Below are positions 26,350 through 37,366 of a stretch of DNA of 64,000 nt, in pieces; within the stretch, counting starts at the first letter, position 1; every line of letters begins with the position of its first letter. The notes below the pieces were generated by a model. That model saw only the letters and a program-made list of their open reading frames with translations, made no database searches and was not told the DNA's origin. The position numbers and the translations under genes were made by a program. This DNA is from Acidihalobacter ferrooxydans (GTDB lineage: Bacteria > Pseudomonadota > Gammaproteobacteria > DSM-5130 > Acidihalobacteraceae): contig NZ_CP019434.1 in NCBI RefSeq assembly GCF_001975725.1, positions 1,506,387-1,570,386 of the forward strand, in the 5' to 3' direction.

Positions 26350-26897
26350 TGCGTTTCGTGCCGACGGCCATTGCCGATGTCGTGATTGTCGAACCGGATG
26401 TGTTCGGGGATGCCCGGGGGTTTTTTCTGGAAACCTGGCAGGACGAAAAATTCCGCGCCGGTGGCATCGACGTAGCGTTCGTGCAGGACAACCACAGCCG
26501 CTCGCGCCAGGGTATTCTGCGCGGTCTGCATTATCAGTTGACTCAGCCACAGGGCAAGCTGGTGCGCGTAGTGACCGGCAGCGTGTTCGATGTGGCGGTG
26601 GATCTGCGTCGTGCATCACCGACTTTCGGCCAATGGGTCGGGGTGGAATTGTCGGAAGACAATCACCGCATGCTCTGGGTTCCGCCCGGTTTCGCACACG
26701 GTTTCTACGTGCTCAGCGCAATGGCCGATTTCGTCTATAAGTGCACCGCCGCCTACGCCCCGGAGGATGAACGCTGTATCCGCTGGGATGATCCTGATCT
26801 GGCGATAGACTGGCCGGTTCCCGCGCATGCGACCCCGCTGGTGTCGGAAAAGGACGCCGCTGGCGCGACTTTCGGCGAGGCGGAGGTCTATCCGTGA
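26349..26897 (+). CDS. rfbC: dTDP-4-dehydrorhamnose 3,5-epimerase
   Basis: 182 residues. Active-site region DNHSRSRQGILRGLHYQ with catalytic His, and later VWVPPGFAHGFYVLS-type segment (LWVPPGFAHGFYVL). Cytosolic third enzyme of the rhamnose pathway. The ATG shares its A with the rfbA stop (TGATG), which sets the start; an in-frame GTG at 26340 is inside rfbA. Confidence 0.96.
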   Translation: MRFVPTAIADVVIVEPDVFGDARGFFLETWQDEKFRAGGIDVAFVQDNHSRSRQGILRGLHYQLTQPQGKLVRVVTGSVFDVAVDLRRASPTFGQWVGVELSEDNHRMLWVPPGFAHGFYVLSAMADFVYKCTAAYAPEDERCIRWDDPDLAIDWPVPAHATPLVSEKDAAGATFGEAEVYP

Positions 26898-27769
26898 GGG
26901 TGCTGATCACAGGTGGCGGCGGTCAGCTCGGCGCGCAACTGCGCCGCGTCGCGCCCTCCGAGGCGGTGGTGTCGGTAACCGGTCGCGCCGAGCTGGATAT
27001 CACCGACGCCGCGGCGGTACAGCGACATTGTGCGGCCTTCGCGCCGGACTGGATCATCAATGCCGCAGCCTATACCGCGGTAGACCGTGCCGAAAGCGAT
27101 GCGCAGACCGCGCATACGGTCAACGCCGACGCGGTGCGGCATTTGGCCAGTGCCGCCGCTGCCAGTGGCGCGCGCCTGCTCCAGGTCTCTACGGACTTCG
27201 TTTTCGATGGCGCGCAGGGTCGCCCCTACCGGCCCGCCGATCCACCGCAGCCGCTCGGGGTCTACGGCACCACCAAGCTGGCTGGCGAGCGGAGCGCGAC
27301 CGAGGTGCTGGGCGGGCGCGCGCTGATCGTGCGCACCGCCTGGGTCTATGCCGCGCAGGGGCGGAATTTCGTGCATACCATGCTGCGGTTGATGCGTGAA
27401 CGCGAGCAGATCGGGGTGGTGGCCGATCAGGTCGGCACGCCGACCAGCGCGCACGGGTTGGCCAGGGCGTTGTGGGCGTTAATCGACGTTAACGCCTCCG
27501 GCATTCATCATTGGACCGAGGCAGGCGTGGCTTCCTGGTATGACTTCGCGCTGGCGATTCGCGACGAGGCGCTGGCGTGCGGGCTGCTTGAACGAGCCGC
27601 TCACGTCGCGCCGCTAAGCACCGCCGAATATCCCCTGCCGGCGCCTCGCCCGCCCTATAGCGTACTGGACAAGAGCGCGACCTGGGGTGTGCTTGGCCAG
27701 GCTGCGCAGCATTGGCGGGCAGCCCTGCGGGACGTGTTGACCGAAATCGCCCGAATGGAATCCGCATGA
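26894..27769 (+). CDS. rfbD: dTDP-4-dehydrorhamnose reductase
   Basis: 291 residues, extended SDR. VLITGGGGQLGAQLRR (NADPH binding), NAAAYTAVDRAES, STDFVFDG, the catalytic YGTTKLAGE and VRTAWVYA are all in place. Last step, giving dTDP-L-rhamnose. GTG start overlapping the rfbC stop by 4 bp. Rhamnose is then used for LPS or exopolysaccharide; no glycosyltransferases follow in this window. Confidence 0.96.
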   Translation: MRVLITGGGGQLGAQLRRVAPSEAVVSVTGRAELDITDAAAVQRHCAAFAPDWIINAAAYTAVDRAESDAQTAHTVNADAVRHLASAAAASGARLLQVSTDFVFDGAQGRPYRPADPPQPLGVYGTTKLAGERSATEVLGGRALIVRTAWVYAAQGRNFVHTMLRLMREREQIGVVADQVGTPTSAHGLARALWALIDVNASGIHHWTEAGVASWYDFALAIRDEALACGLLERAAHVAPLSTAEYPLPAPRPPYSVLDKSATWGVLGQAAQHWRAALRDVLTEIARMESA

Positions 27770-28827
27770 CCACTTCACAACGCCTGCTCGTCACCGGTGG
27801 CGCCGGTTTCATCGGTGCCAATTTCGTTCGTTACTGGCTGGAGCGCCATCCCGGCGGGCGCGTCGTGGTGCTTGACGCGCTGACCTACGCCGGCAATCGG
27901 GCCAGTCTCGCCGCGGTCGAGGCGCGCCCGGAATTTCGCTTCGTGCACGGTGACATCCGCGATGAGGCGCTGGTCGAGCGCCTGCTGCGCGAGGAGGGGA
28001 TCGACACGCTCGTGCACTTCGCGGCCGAGAGCCACGTCGATCGCTCGATTGCCGGCCCGGATGCCTTTATCGACACCAATGTCGTCGGCACGCACAGCCT
28101 GCTCAAGGCCGCGCGCACCGTATGGCTGGGCGGCGCAACCGTGCCCGGACACCGCTTCCACCATGTTTCCACCGACGAAGTCTACGGCTCGCTTGGGCCG
28201 CAGGACCCTGCGTTCAGCGAAACGACCCCCTACGCGCCGAACTCCCCGTATTCGGCGAGCAAAGCCGCCTCCGATCACCTCGTGCGCGCCTATCACCACA
28301 CGTATGGGCTCAACACTACGATCAGCAACTGCTCGAACAACTACGGCCCGTTGCAGTTCCCGGAAAAGCTGATCCCGCTGTGCATTCTCAACCTGCTCGG
28401 CGGTCAGCCATTGCCGGTTTATGGCGACGGGCGGAACGTGCGCGACTGGCTGCATGTCGAGGATCATTGCCGCGGCATTGAACTGATCCTGCAAGGCGGC
28501 CGCGTCGGGGAAACCTACAACGTCGGCGGTGGTGCCGAGCGGACCAATCTGCAGGTGGTCGAAAGCCTCTGCGCGATCATGGATGAACTGCGCCCCGCGA
28601 GTGCGCCGCACAACCGGCTGATCGAGTTCGTCGAAGATCGTCTGGGCCATGACCGTCGCTACGCGATCGACGAACGCAAGTTGCATGGAGAGCTGGGCTA
28701 TGTGCCCGCGAACCGTTTCGAGGCAGGGTTACGCGAGACGGTTTCATGGTATCTCGACAATGCCGCCTGGTGGCAGCCGATTCTCAGCGGCGAATATCTC
28801 GAGCGGGCCAGACCCGATGGCCGCTAA
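27766..28827 (+). CDS. rfbB: dTDP-glucose 4,6-dehydratase
   Basis: 353 residues. LLVTGGAGFIGANFVRYW, HFAAESHVDRSI, STDEVYGSLG, catalytic YSASKAASDHLVRAY, and NCSNNYGPLQFPEKLIPL, all RmlB/RfbB signatures. Second pathway step. The ATG at 27766 overlaps the rfbD stop by 4 bp; an earlier ATG at 27712 lies inside rfbD. The TAA overlaps the convergent prmC stop by 3 bp, so the operon ends without an intergenic terminator. Confidence 0.97.
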   Translation: MTTSQRLLVTGGAGFIGANFVRYWLERHPGGRVVVLDALTYAGNRASLAAVEARPEFRFVHGDIRDEALVERLLREEGIDTLVHFAAESHVDRSIAGPDAFIDTNVVGTHSLLKAARTVWLGGATVPGHRFHHVSTDEVYGSLGPQDPAFSETTPYAPNSPYSASKAASDHLVRAYHHTYGLNTTISNCSNNYGPLQFPEKLIPLCILNLLGGQPLPVYGDGRNVRDWLHVEDHCRGIELILQGGRVGETYNVGGGAERTNLQVVESLCAIMDELRPASAPHNRLIEFVEDRLGHDRRYAIDERKLHGELGYVPANRFEAGLRETVSWYLDNAAWWQPILSGEYLERARPDGR

Positions 28828-29728
28828 TGATTCGCAGTCGGCGCGTCAGTTGCACGCGTCCCGGATCGAGCGCTACGGCCTTCGCTGATACGTTCACGCC
28901 GCTCCAGATCGCATCGGGTGCGCACGTCGGCGTAACCGGCCCGTTGCAGTAAGGCGCGGATTTCCGCGCCCTGGTCGTGACCGTGTTCCAGCAACAGATA
29001 GCCGCCAGCGGTCAGATGCTGCGTCGCGCAGCCGATGATCGCGCGAATGTCGTCCAGGCCGTCCGCGCCGGAGGCCAGTGCCTCGATGGGTTCGTGCGGC
29101 AGATCGCCCTGCGTCAAATGCGGATCGTGCAGGGCGATGTACGGGGGATTGGAAACGATAAGGTCGAACGACTGCCGGCCGAGCGCGGCGCACCAGTCGC
29201 CGTGGCGGAATTCGACGTTTTTCAGATGCAGCCGCGTGGCGTTGCGCCGGGCGATGGCCAGCGCGGTGGCTGCGCGATCGGTGGCGACGAGGCCGCTCAG
29301 CGGGCGTTCGCCGGCGATGGCCAGGGCGATGGCGCCGGAGCCGGTGCCGAGGTCGGCGACGCGGACAGGGCGGTCGGATGGAAGTAATTGGAGTGCGCGC
29401 TCGACCAGGGTTTCGGTATCGGCGCGCGGGATCAGCACGCCGGGGCTGATCTCCAGCTCCAGTGACCAGAACTCGCGCCGTCCGAGCAGGTAAGCCAGCG
29501 GTTCGCCGGCGAGGCGGCGGTCGAGCAGTGCGGAGAGGGTCGCGGCCTGGGCGCGGCTCAGCGTGCGCTCCGGCCAGGCGCGCAGATAGCTGCGCGGCTT
29601 TGCGAGTGCATGGGCGAGCAGGAGTTCGGCATCCAGCGGCGCCGAGTCGGCGGTGCCGGCGAGTCGCTCGCGGATGCATTTCAGCACGGCGTCGAGACGT
29701 GCGCCGTGCATATCGCGAAGGTCATGGA

Positions 29729-29732
<4 letters not shown>
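28824..29732 (-). CDS. prmC: Peptide chain release factor N5-glutamine methyltransferase
   Basis: 302 residues. SAM-binding [18 protein letters not shown] and the substrate motif SNPPY identify PrmC/HemK, which methylates the GGQ glutamine of release factors. It is encoded directly after prfA, its substrate, with a 4-bp ATGA overlap. About 20 residues longer than usual at the C-terminus ([17 protein letters not shown]), a tail of low conservation running into the convergent rfbB stop. Confidence 0.95.
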
Positions 29733-30810
<1,078 letters not shown>

Positions 30811-30814
<4 letters not shown>

Positions 30815-32082
30815 GGTTTGTTCGTGTCGCGCGGCAGGTGCAGCAGTTCGTGGGCGGCGGCGATGAGTTCGAGGCGGCCGTCGCGGGCGGCATGATCGAG
30901 CGCGGCGGTCGGCTCGTGGGTCAGTTTGTTGGTCAGCGTCTCGGCCAGGAAGGTCAGCACCTCCTCGGGCGGGCGACCCTGGGCGAGCTGGCGCTGCGCC
31001 TTGTGCAGCACGTCGTCACGGGTGCGCTCGGCGCGGTCGCGGTAGCTGCGGATCAGGCTGACCACGTCCTGCGCGCGGAGCCATCCCATGAAGTGTTCGG
31101 TCTGCGCGGCGACGATTTCTTCGGCTTGCGTGGCCGCCTCGTAACGCGAGGCGATGTTCTCGGCGACGACCCGTTCCAGATCGTCGACGGTGTAGAGGTA
31201 TACGTCGTCGAGCGTGCCGACCTCAGGCTCGATGTCGCGCGGCACGGCCAGATCGACCATGAACATCGGCTGGTGGCGACGCTGGCGGATGGCGCGTTCG
31301 ACTGCGCCCTTGCCGAGAATCGGCAGCGGGCTGGCAGTGGAGGAGATGATGATGTCGGCCTGATGCAGCACCTGCGGAATGTCGGTCAGGCTGATAGCCA
31401 TGGCGCCGATTTCGTTGGCCAGTCGGGCGGCGCGCTCGGGCGTTCGGTTGGCGACGATGGCCTCGGTCAGGCCGTTACCGCGCAGATGGCGCGCGGCCAG
31501 TTCGATGGTTTCGCCGGCGCCGATCAGCAGTGCGCGTTGCTGACTCAGGTCGGCGAAAATCTGTCGCGCCAGACTGACCGCGGCAAAGGCAACCGATACC
31601 GCGCTGGAGCCGATGGCGGTGTCGGTGCGGACGTGCTTGGCCACCGCAAAGGCATGCTGGAACAGGCGGCGCAGGTACTTGCCCAGGGTGCCGTGCTCGG
31701 CGGCGACGCCGTAGGCAGTCTTGAGCTGGCCGAGAATCTGGGGTTCGCCGAGCACCATCGAGTCGAGGCCGCTGGCGACGCGGATGGTATGCTTTACAGC
31801 GTCGGCGTCGGAAAAATCGTAAAGGTACGGACGCAGGCTCTGGCTGTCGAACCGGTGGTACTGTCCGAGCCAGTCGATGACCGGCCCATGCGGCGCGGTT
31901 TCCTGCAGATTGCAGTACAGTTCGGTGCGGTTGCAGGTGGAGAGAATGGCCGCTTCGCGCAGGCCCGGCAGTTCGATCAGTTCGTGCAGCGCGTTGTTCA
32001 TCTGCTCCGGCGCGAAGACCACTTTCTCGCGGACATCGAGCGGCGCTGTCTTGTGGTTGATCCCGATGGTGACGAGCGGCAT
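30811..32082 (-). CDS. hemA: Glutamyl-tRNA reductase
   Basis: 423 residues. The catalytic Cys50 lies in [12 protein letters not shown], and the NADPH domain contains [17 protein letters not shown] and [13 protein letters not shown]. The C-terminal dimerisation helix is present. It makes glutamate-1-semialdehyde from Glu-tRNA for haem synthesis. First gene of the hemA-prfA-prmC operon and divergent from the TPR lipoprotein gene, as in Pseudomonas. Confidence 0.98.
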
Positions 32083-32230
32083 TTTCGCGAGGCATTGGAG
32101 CGAACACGAAATTTTGCTGGATGGATCGATTATTTACAAGCATGAGCACGCTGGCGGTCCATTCGAATACACAAGAACGTGGCGGATGCAGCCGCGTGCG
32201 CCCGGGTGACGCGGCGGCGCAGGCCAACGC

Positions 32231-32260
32231 GAAGTTCGGCAGCATGAAGTTCGGCAGCAT
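32231..32260. repeat. 15-bp tandem duplication before the TPR lipoprotein gene
   Basis: GAAGTTCGGCAGCAT occurs at 32231-32245 and again at 32246-32260, directly upstream of the ribosome-binding site GGAGAAG. It creates extra in-frame ATGs (32244, 32259) before the preferred start. Confidence 0.95.
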
Positions 32261-32270
32261 GGAGAAGACG

Positions 32271-34001
32271 ATGGCAATAAGAGGGGGATGGTCTGGCGGC
32301 GCGCTGATACTGGCGGTGCTTCTGGGGGGCTGCGCAATGGCACCTGCCGGGCAGCATCCGCCAGTGGCCGGGGCGGATAGGCCGCAGTTGGGCGCGGCGG
32401 TGCCCGCGCTGACGCCACGCAACCAGGCGATCTACACGGTGCTTGCGGGGGAGCTGGCCGGTCAGGCCGGTGACGCCAAGCAGGCCCTGGACTTCTACCG
32501 CAAGGCTCTGGACGCCATGCCCGAGCCCGCTTTGGCACAGCGGGTTGTCGAGGTGGCGAGCTATCTGGATGACACCCGGGTGGCGGTGTCGGCGGCACGG
32601 CGCTGGGTCGCGTTGGATGGCGACAATCCGGAGGCCTGGCGCGTGGCCGGGGTGGTCGAGGCGCGTAGCGGGGATTCGGCGCACGCGAGCGCGGATTTAC
32701 GCCGTTTCGTCGAGTTGAACGGAAAGCCTTACGGGCATGGCCTGGTGAGAGTCAGTGAGTTGCTGCAACAGGGAGTGACGCGTGAGGTCGCGCTGCGGGT
32801 CATGCGTGAACTGGTCGGTGATTTCAGGCATGACGCCTATGCGCACTATGCACTCGGGGTGCTGGCGCTGCATTTCGGGGACGCCGGCCAGGCCCTGGCG
32901 TCAGCCAAACAGGCGCTGGCGCTGGACGCGGCTTTCCAGGCGGCGCTGATCCTCAAGGCGCAGGCCCTGATGGAGACGGGGCAGACCGCGGTTGCCTTGC
33001 ATGCGTTGCAGACGGCGCTACGCAAGCAGCCCCGCGACCAGAGCCTGCAGTTCGCCTATGCGCGTCTGCTGGTGCAGGCCAAACGCTATCCCGAGGCGCG
33101 CGCGACGTATACCGAAATTCTCCGGCAGCACCCGGACAATCCGGGTGTGCTGTTCGCGCTGGGCTTGCTCGATTACGACCTCGGGGACAAGGCCGCGGCA
33201 CGCCGGCATCTGCAGCGGTTTCTGAGCGGCGGTCGGCACAATGCGGCGGCCGACTATTTTCTCGGGCGCATTGCCCAGGATGATGGGCGTTTTTCGGCTG
33301 CGGTCAAACGCTATAGCCAGGTCACTTCCGGACCTTATGCCGAGGATGCGCAAGTACGCGTGGCCTCTATTCTGGCGCAGCATGGTCAGTTGGCGCAGGC
33401 ACGTCGGTACCTTGCGTATCTGCGCGCGCAAACAACCGATCCGGCCCGCAAGATCGGCCTCTATCTGGTGGAGGGTGATGTGTTGACCCGCAACGGTGAC
33501 GGCGCACAAGCGCTCGCACTCTACAACGAGGCGCTGCAACGTCATCCAGGCAATGTACGCCTGCTCTATGCCCGCGCGCTGCTGGCTGACAAGCGCGGCG
33601 ATCTGAGCCAGGCCGAGGCCGGTCTCAGCAGGATAATCCAGCAGCATCCGGACGATGCGATGGCGCTCAACGCGCTGGGCTATACTCTGGCCGAACACAC
33701 TGATCGCTATGCCGAGGCTTTGAGGTACATCCAGCGTGCATTGGCTGTGCGTCCGGACGATCCGGCCATTCTCGATAGCATGGGCTGGGTGCAGTTTCGC
33801 CTGCGGCATTATGCCGCTGCGCTGCATTATCTGCGCGCGGCCTATGCGAAGCTCCCTGATCCGGAGGTGGCCGCACACCTTGTCGAAGCGCTGAATGCCG
33901 CGGGCCGGCCTGCGCAGGCGCGGCAGACTCTGCGTGCGGCCTTGGCCAAACATCCGGGTGACGCCCGATTGCAAAAACTCAAACAGCGACTCGATCCATG
34001 A
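32271..34001 (+). CDS. TPR lipoprotein, LbcA-like
   Basis: 576 residues. A lipoprotein signal ending LLGGC follows the ATG at 32271, which has GGAGAAG five bases upstream; earlier in-frame ATGs are judged unlikely. The rest is a long run of tetratricopeptide repeats (for example ALDFYRKALDAMPEPAL, ARATYTEILRQHPDNPGVLFALGLLDYDLG, ALRYIQRALAVRPDDPAILDSMGWVQFRL). It occupies the place between hemA and lolB held in Pseudomonas aeruginosa by PA4667 (LbcA), the outer-membrane lipoprotein that activates the periplasmic protease CtpA. That function is inferred from synteny and architecture only. Confidence 0.82.
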   Translation: MAIRGGWSGGALILAVLLGGCAMAPAGQHPPVAGADRPQLGAAVPALTPRNQAIYTVLAGELAGQAGDAKQALDFYRKALDAMPEPALAQRVVEVASYLDDTRVAVSAARRWVALDGDNPEAWRVAGVVEARSGDSAHASADLRRFVELNGKPYGHGLVRVSELLQQGVTREVALRVMRELVGDFRHDAYAHYALGVLALHFGDAGQALASAKQALALDAAFQAALILKAQALMETGQTAVALHALQTALRKQPRDQSLQFAYARLLVQAKRYPEARATYTEILRQHPDNPGVLFALGLLDYDLGDKAAARRHLQRFLSGGRHNAAADYFLGRIAQDDGRFSAAVKRYSQVTSGPYAEDAQVRVASILAQHGQLAQARRYLAYLRAQTTDPARKIGLYLVEGDVLTRNGDGAQALALYNEALQRHPGNVRLLYARALLADKRGDLSQAEAGLSRIIQQHPDDAMALNALGYTLAEHTDRYAEALRYIQRALAVRPDDPAILDSMGWVQFRLRHYAAALHYLRAAYAKLPDPEVAAHLVEALNAAGRPAQARQTLRAALAKHPGDARLQKLKQRLDP

Positions 34002-34636
34002 GCCGAACGATTCTCTACTCGTCACGCCGCGGTTACGGCGCGGGTGCGTTGCTCGCGTTGTGCCTTGCCATGCTCGGGGGATGCGCGGTGGCGCCGCCGC
34101 ATCCCGCCACCGATGGCGGCGCGGCGTGGCAGCGGCATCAGGCATGGGTGCGCGCGCACCCGAACTGGTCGTTGAACGGAAGGTTCGCACTGAATGTGGC
34201 CGGACGCGGGTGGAGTGCGTCGCTGCGCTGGCTGGAGCAAGGTACGTCGTATCGCATCGATATTTTTGGTCCGTTCGGACGCACCGTGGCGCAGCTTGAA
34301 GGTGGCGCTCAGGGCGTGAGCCTGCGCACTCAGAACGAGCCTTTGCGTACGGCGGATTCGGTCAGCGCATTGATGCAAAGCGCGCTGGGCTGGAGCTTGC
34401 CAGTCACAGGCTTGCGTTACTGGGTGCGTGGCGTGCCGGCGCCCGGCACGCCGATTTCCAGTCAACGTATCGGCGGCAGCGGGCACTTGTCGGAACTGAA
34501 CCAGGACGGTTGGACGATTCGCTACCTCGGATACAACTATGCATTCGGCACACGCGCTCTGCCGACACATCTGCGGTTGAGCAACGGCAATGTGAAGCTG
34601 AATCTGTTGGTGGATCGCTGGGGGGCGGCGCAATGA
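33998..34636 (+). CDS. lolB: Outer-membrane lipoprotein LolB
   Basis: 212 residues. Signal peptide with lipobox LGGC (CLAMLGGCAVAPP), then W-x-L-x-G-R-F (WSLNGRFALNVAGRGWSASLRW) and the LolB pattern YRIDIFGPFGRTVAQL. It receives lipoproteins from LolA and inserts them into the outer membrane. ATGA overlaps link it to the TPR gene upstream and ispE downstream. Confidence 0.92.
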   Translation: MSRTILYSSRRGYGAGALLALCLAMLGGCAVAPPHPATDGGAAWQRHQAWVRAHPNWSLNGRFALNVAGRGWSASLRWLEQGTSYRIDIFGPFGRTVAQLEGGAQGVSLRTQNEPLRTADSVSALMQSALGWSLPVTGLRYWVRGVPAPGTPISSQRIGGSGHLSELNQDGWTIRYLGYNYAFGTRALPTHLRLSNGNVKLNLLVDRWGAAQ

Positions 34637-35478
34637 CCGATGCCGTCTGGCCAGCGCCTGCCAAGCTCAATCTGTTCCTGCACATCGTTGGGCGACGGGC
34701 GGACGGTTATCACCTGCTCCAGACGGTGTTTCAATTCGTGGATCATGGCGACAGTCTGCGCTTCACGTCTCGGCCTGGACGCGTGATTCAGCGTATCGGC
34801 GGCGCGTCGCAAGTGCCGGAGGCCGAGGATTTGTGCGTGCGCGCTGCCCGCCTGCTGCAGCGGGCGACCGGCGCCCGCGAGGGCGTGGCGATCCATCTCG
34901 ACAAACGTCTGCCACTGGGCGGCGGGTTGGGTGGCGGCAGTTCCGACGCGGCGACGACCCTGGTCGCATTGAACGCACTGTGGAATACCGGTTTGAGTGA
35001 GGACGATCTGGCAGGACTGGGCCTCGAACTGGGGGCCGATGTGCCGGTGTTCGTGCGTGGCCGGGCTGCCTGGGCGCAAGGGGTCGGGGAACACCTTCGG
35101 GTACTCGATGCACTGCCTGAGCCGTGGTACGTGGTGGTCTGCCCGCAAGTGCACATCTCTACTGCGGAGCTGTTTGCGGATGCGAAATTGACACGGAATT
35201 GTCCGCCCCTCACAATACGCGCCTTTCTGCGCGGTGAAGGTGGCAATGTGTTTGCTCCAGTGGTGCGAGAGCGCTATCAGGAAGTCAACGACGCCCTTGA
35301 TTATCTTGGACAATTTTCCGAGGCCAGATTAACCGGTACGGGCGCGTGCGTGTTTGCGGCATTTCCGAATGGCGAAGAGGCGCGACGGGTGCTCGCATCG
35401 ATGCCGCAGACGTGGATCGGCTTCGTCGCACGCGGTCTTAACCGATCGCCCTTGTTGGACCGTCTGCAGCAGAATTGA
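34633..35478 (+). CDS. ispE: 4-diphosphocytidyl-2-C-methyl-D-erythritol kinase
   Basis: 281 residues, GHMP kinase. [28 protein letters not shown], the ATP loop [17 protein letters not shown] and [12 protein letters not shown] are diagnostic. Phosphorylates CDP-ME in the MEP isoprenoid pathway. The ATG at 34633 overlaps the lolB stop; an open frame extending upstream lies inside lolB. Confidence 0.97.
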   Translation: MTDAVWPAPAKLNLFLHIVGRRADGYHLLQTVFQFVDHGDSLRFTSRPGRVIQRIGGASQVPEAEDLCVRAARLLQRATGAREGVAIHLDKRLPLGGGLGGGSSDAATTLVALNALWNTGLSEDDLAGLGLELGADVPVFVRGRAAWAQGVGEHLRVLDALPEPWYVVVCPQVHISTAELFADAKLTRNCPPLTIRAFLRGEGGNVFAPVVRERYQEVNDALDYLGQFSEARLTGTGACVFAAFPNGEEARRVLASMPQTWIGFVARGLNRSPLLDRLQQN

Positions 35479-35490
35479 AATTACAGATAT

Positions 35491-35565
35491 TGGGCCGTAG
35501 CCAAGCGGTAAGGCAACGGGTTTTGATCCCGTCATTCCCAGGTTCGAATCCTGGCGGCCCAGCCA
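35491..35565 (+). tRNA. tRNA-Gln (anticodon TTG)
   Basis: Acceptor TGGGCCG pairs with CGGCCCA, followed by discriminator G and encoded CCA. Anticodon stem ACGGG/CCCGT closes the loop TTTTGAT with TTG; T-arm CCAGG-TTCGAAT-CCTGG. It lies between ispE and prs, its usual place in gammaproteobacteria. Confidence 0.98.
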
Positions 35566-35663
35566 TATTGAACAGGCAGCACCGATTGGCCGTCGCAACG
35601 CAGGCGGGAAAGACAACCCGGAACGAGTCGTTTTCAGCCGTGTCAGTTACCGAAACCAGCAGA

Positions 35664-36602
35664 ATGATGGTCTTTGCCGGCAATGCCAATCCACGGCTTG
35701 CCGAGAAGGTTGTGCGCCACCTGAATATCCCCATGGGCAAAGCGCTGGTCGGGCAGTTCAGCGACGGCGAGGTTCAGGTCGAAATTCTCGAAAACGTACG
35801 CGGCAAGGATGTATTTATCATCCAGCCGACCTGCCGGCCGACCAATCATAACCTGATGGAACTGTGCATCATGTGCGACGCGCTGCGGCGTGCGTCGGCC
35901 TGGCGGATCACGACCGTGATCCCTTACCTGGGGTACTCTCGCCAGGATCGTCGCGTACGTTCGGCTCGGGTACCGATTTCGGCGAAAGTGGTGGCCAACA
36001 TGCTCAGCGTGGCCGGTGCCGACCGTATCCTGACTGTCGATCTGCACGCTGATCAGGTGCAGGGTTTTTTTGATGTGCCTGTGGACAATGTGTACTCCTC
36101 GCCGGTTCTGTTGGGTGACATCTGGCGTCAGAAGCACGAGAATCTGATCGTCGTTTCGCCCGATGTCGGCGGCGTGGTGCGCGCTCGCGCGCTGGCAAAG
36201 CGGCTGGACGATGCGGAGCTGGCAATCATCGACAAACGACGCCCGCGCGCCAATGTGTCGCAGGTCATGCATATCATCGGCGACGTTGAGGGCAAGACCT
36301 GCCTGATCATCGACGACATGGTCGACACTGCAGGCACGCTGTGCAAGGCGGCCGATGCGCTCAAGCAGCATGGCGCGACCCGCGTGGTGGCCTACGCCAC
36401 GCATCCGGTGTTGTCGGGTCCGGCAGTCGATAACATCACGAATTCTTCGCTCGACGAACTGGTGGTTACGGACACGATTCCATTGCTGCCGGAAGCCGAA
36501 CAATGCAAGCAGATTCGCCAGCTCTCGGTGGCGGGTATCCTGGCCGAGACGATTCACCGGATCAACCGCGAAGAGTCGGTCAGCAGTTTATTCATGGATT
36601 AA
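35664..36602 (+). CDS. prs: Ribose-phosphate pyrophosphokinase
   Basis: 312 residues. [54 protein letters not shown] and the PRPP-binding loop [14 protein letters not shown] are all canonical. Makes PRPP for nucleotide, His, Trp and NAD synthesis. Start chosen at the ATG-ATG at 35664; a GTG at 35640 is an alternative and neither has a strong ribosome-binding site. Farther upstream in-frame codons run through the tRNA and are excluded. Confidence 0.96.
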   Translation: MMVFAGNANPRLAEKVVRHLNIPMGKALVGQFSDGEVQVEILENVRGKDVFIIQPTCRPTNHNLMELCIMCDALRRASAWRITTVIPYLGYSRQDRRVRSARVPISAKVVANMLSVAGADRILTVDLHADQVQGFFDVPVDNVYSSPVLLGDIWRQKHENLIVVSPDVGGVVRARALAKRLDDAELAIIDKRRPRANVSQVMHIIGDVEGKTCLIIDDMVDTAGTLCKAADALKQHGATRVVAYATHPVLSGPAVDNITNSSLDELVVTDTIPLLPEAEQCKQIRQLSVAGILAETIHRINREESVSSLFMD

Positions 36603-36721
36603 CGCGACGCCTCTGGCGCGTGTGTGGGGGCGGGCGGCATGGCCGTACGCCATTTTTCCGTCCCTGGTCGCGGGGGCGGTTCTGGCCTTAACGAAACGGC
36701 CTTTTGGAGTTGGAGTTGAAA

Positions 36722-37357
36722 ATGGATACGAGTTTTGAAGTGATCGCCGAAAAGCGCGACGACCAGGGCAAGGGTGCGAGCCGCCGCCTGCGTCGTGCCG
36801 GCCGTGTGCCGGGCATCATCTATGGTGGCAGCGGTGAGTCGGCGCCGATCAGCGTGCTCGCCCATGTGCTGAACAAGCATCTGGAGAATGAGGCATTCTA
36901 TTCGCACATCCTGACGGTGCAGCTCGACGGCAAGCGTGAGCGCGTCGTGTTGCGCGATCTGCAACGTCACCCGTCGCATCCGACAATTTTGCATTTCGAC
37001 CTGCAGCGCGTGAGCGAAGATCAGGCGATTCACGTCCGTGTACCGCTGCACTTTCTCAATGAAGAGACCGCGCCGGGCGTCAAGCAGAGTGGCGGTCTGG
37101 TCAGTCGCCAGTTGAATGAGGTCGAGGTCAGTTGTTTGCCGAAGGATCTGCCGGAAGCCATCGAAGTCGATCTGGGTGCCTTGGAGATGAATGAGTCCAT
37201 CCATCTGTCCGACCTGAAGCTGCCTGCCGGCGTGACGCTGGTCGAACTGAGCTATGGCGAAGAGCACGATCAGCCTGTTGTGGCCATTCACGCGCCGCGC
37301 GTTGCTGCCGAGACCGACGACGAGGCAGAGGCAGACGAAGAAGAAGAGGCTGAGTAA
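36722..37357 (+). CDS. rplY: 50S ribosomal protein L25 (Ctc/TL5 form)
   Basis: 211 residues: N-terminal L25 5S-rRNA-binding domain (FEVIAEKRDDQGKGASRRLRRAGRVPGIIYGG) plus the C-terminal TL5/Ctc extension, ending in an acidic tail EADEEEEAE. The long form is usual in Pseudomonas-like gammaproteobacteria. The ATG at 36722 follows GGAGTTGGAGTTGAAA and gives the canonical start; an ATG at 36704 adds six residues. Confidence 0.96.
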   Translation: MDTSFEVIAEKRDDQGKGASRRLRRAGRVPGIIYGGSGESAPISVLAHVLNKHLENEAFYSHILTVQLDGKRERVVLRDLQRHPSHPTILHFDLQRVSEDQAIHVRVPLHFLNEETAPGVKQSGGLVSRQLNEVEVSCLPKDLPEAIEVDLGALEMNESIHLSDLKLPAGVTLVELSYGEEHDQPVVAIHAPRVAAETDDEAEADEEEEAE

Positions 37358-37366
37358 GGTCAGGCG

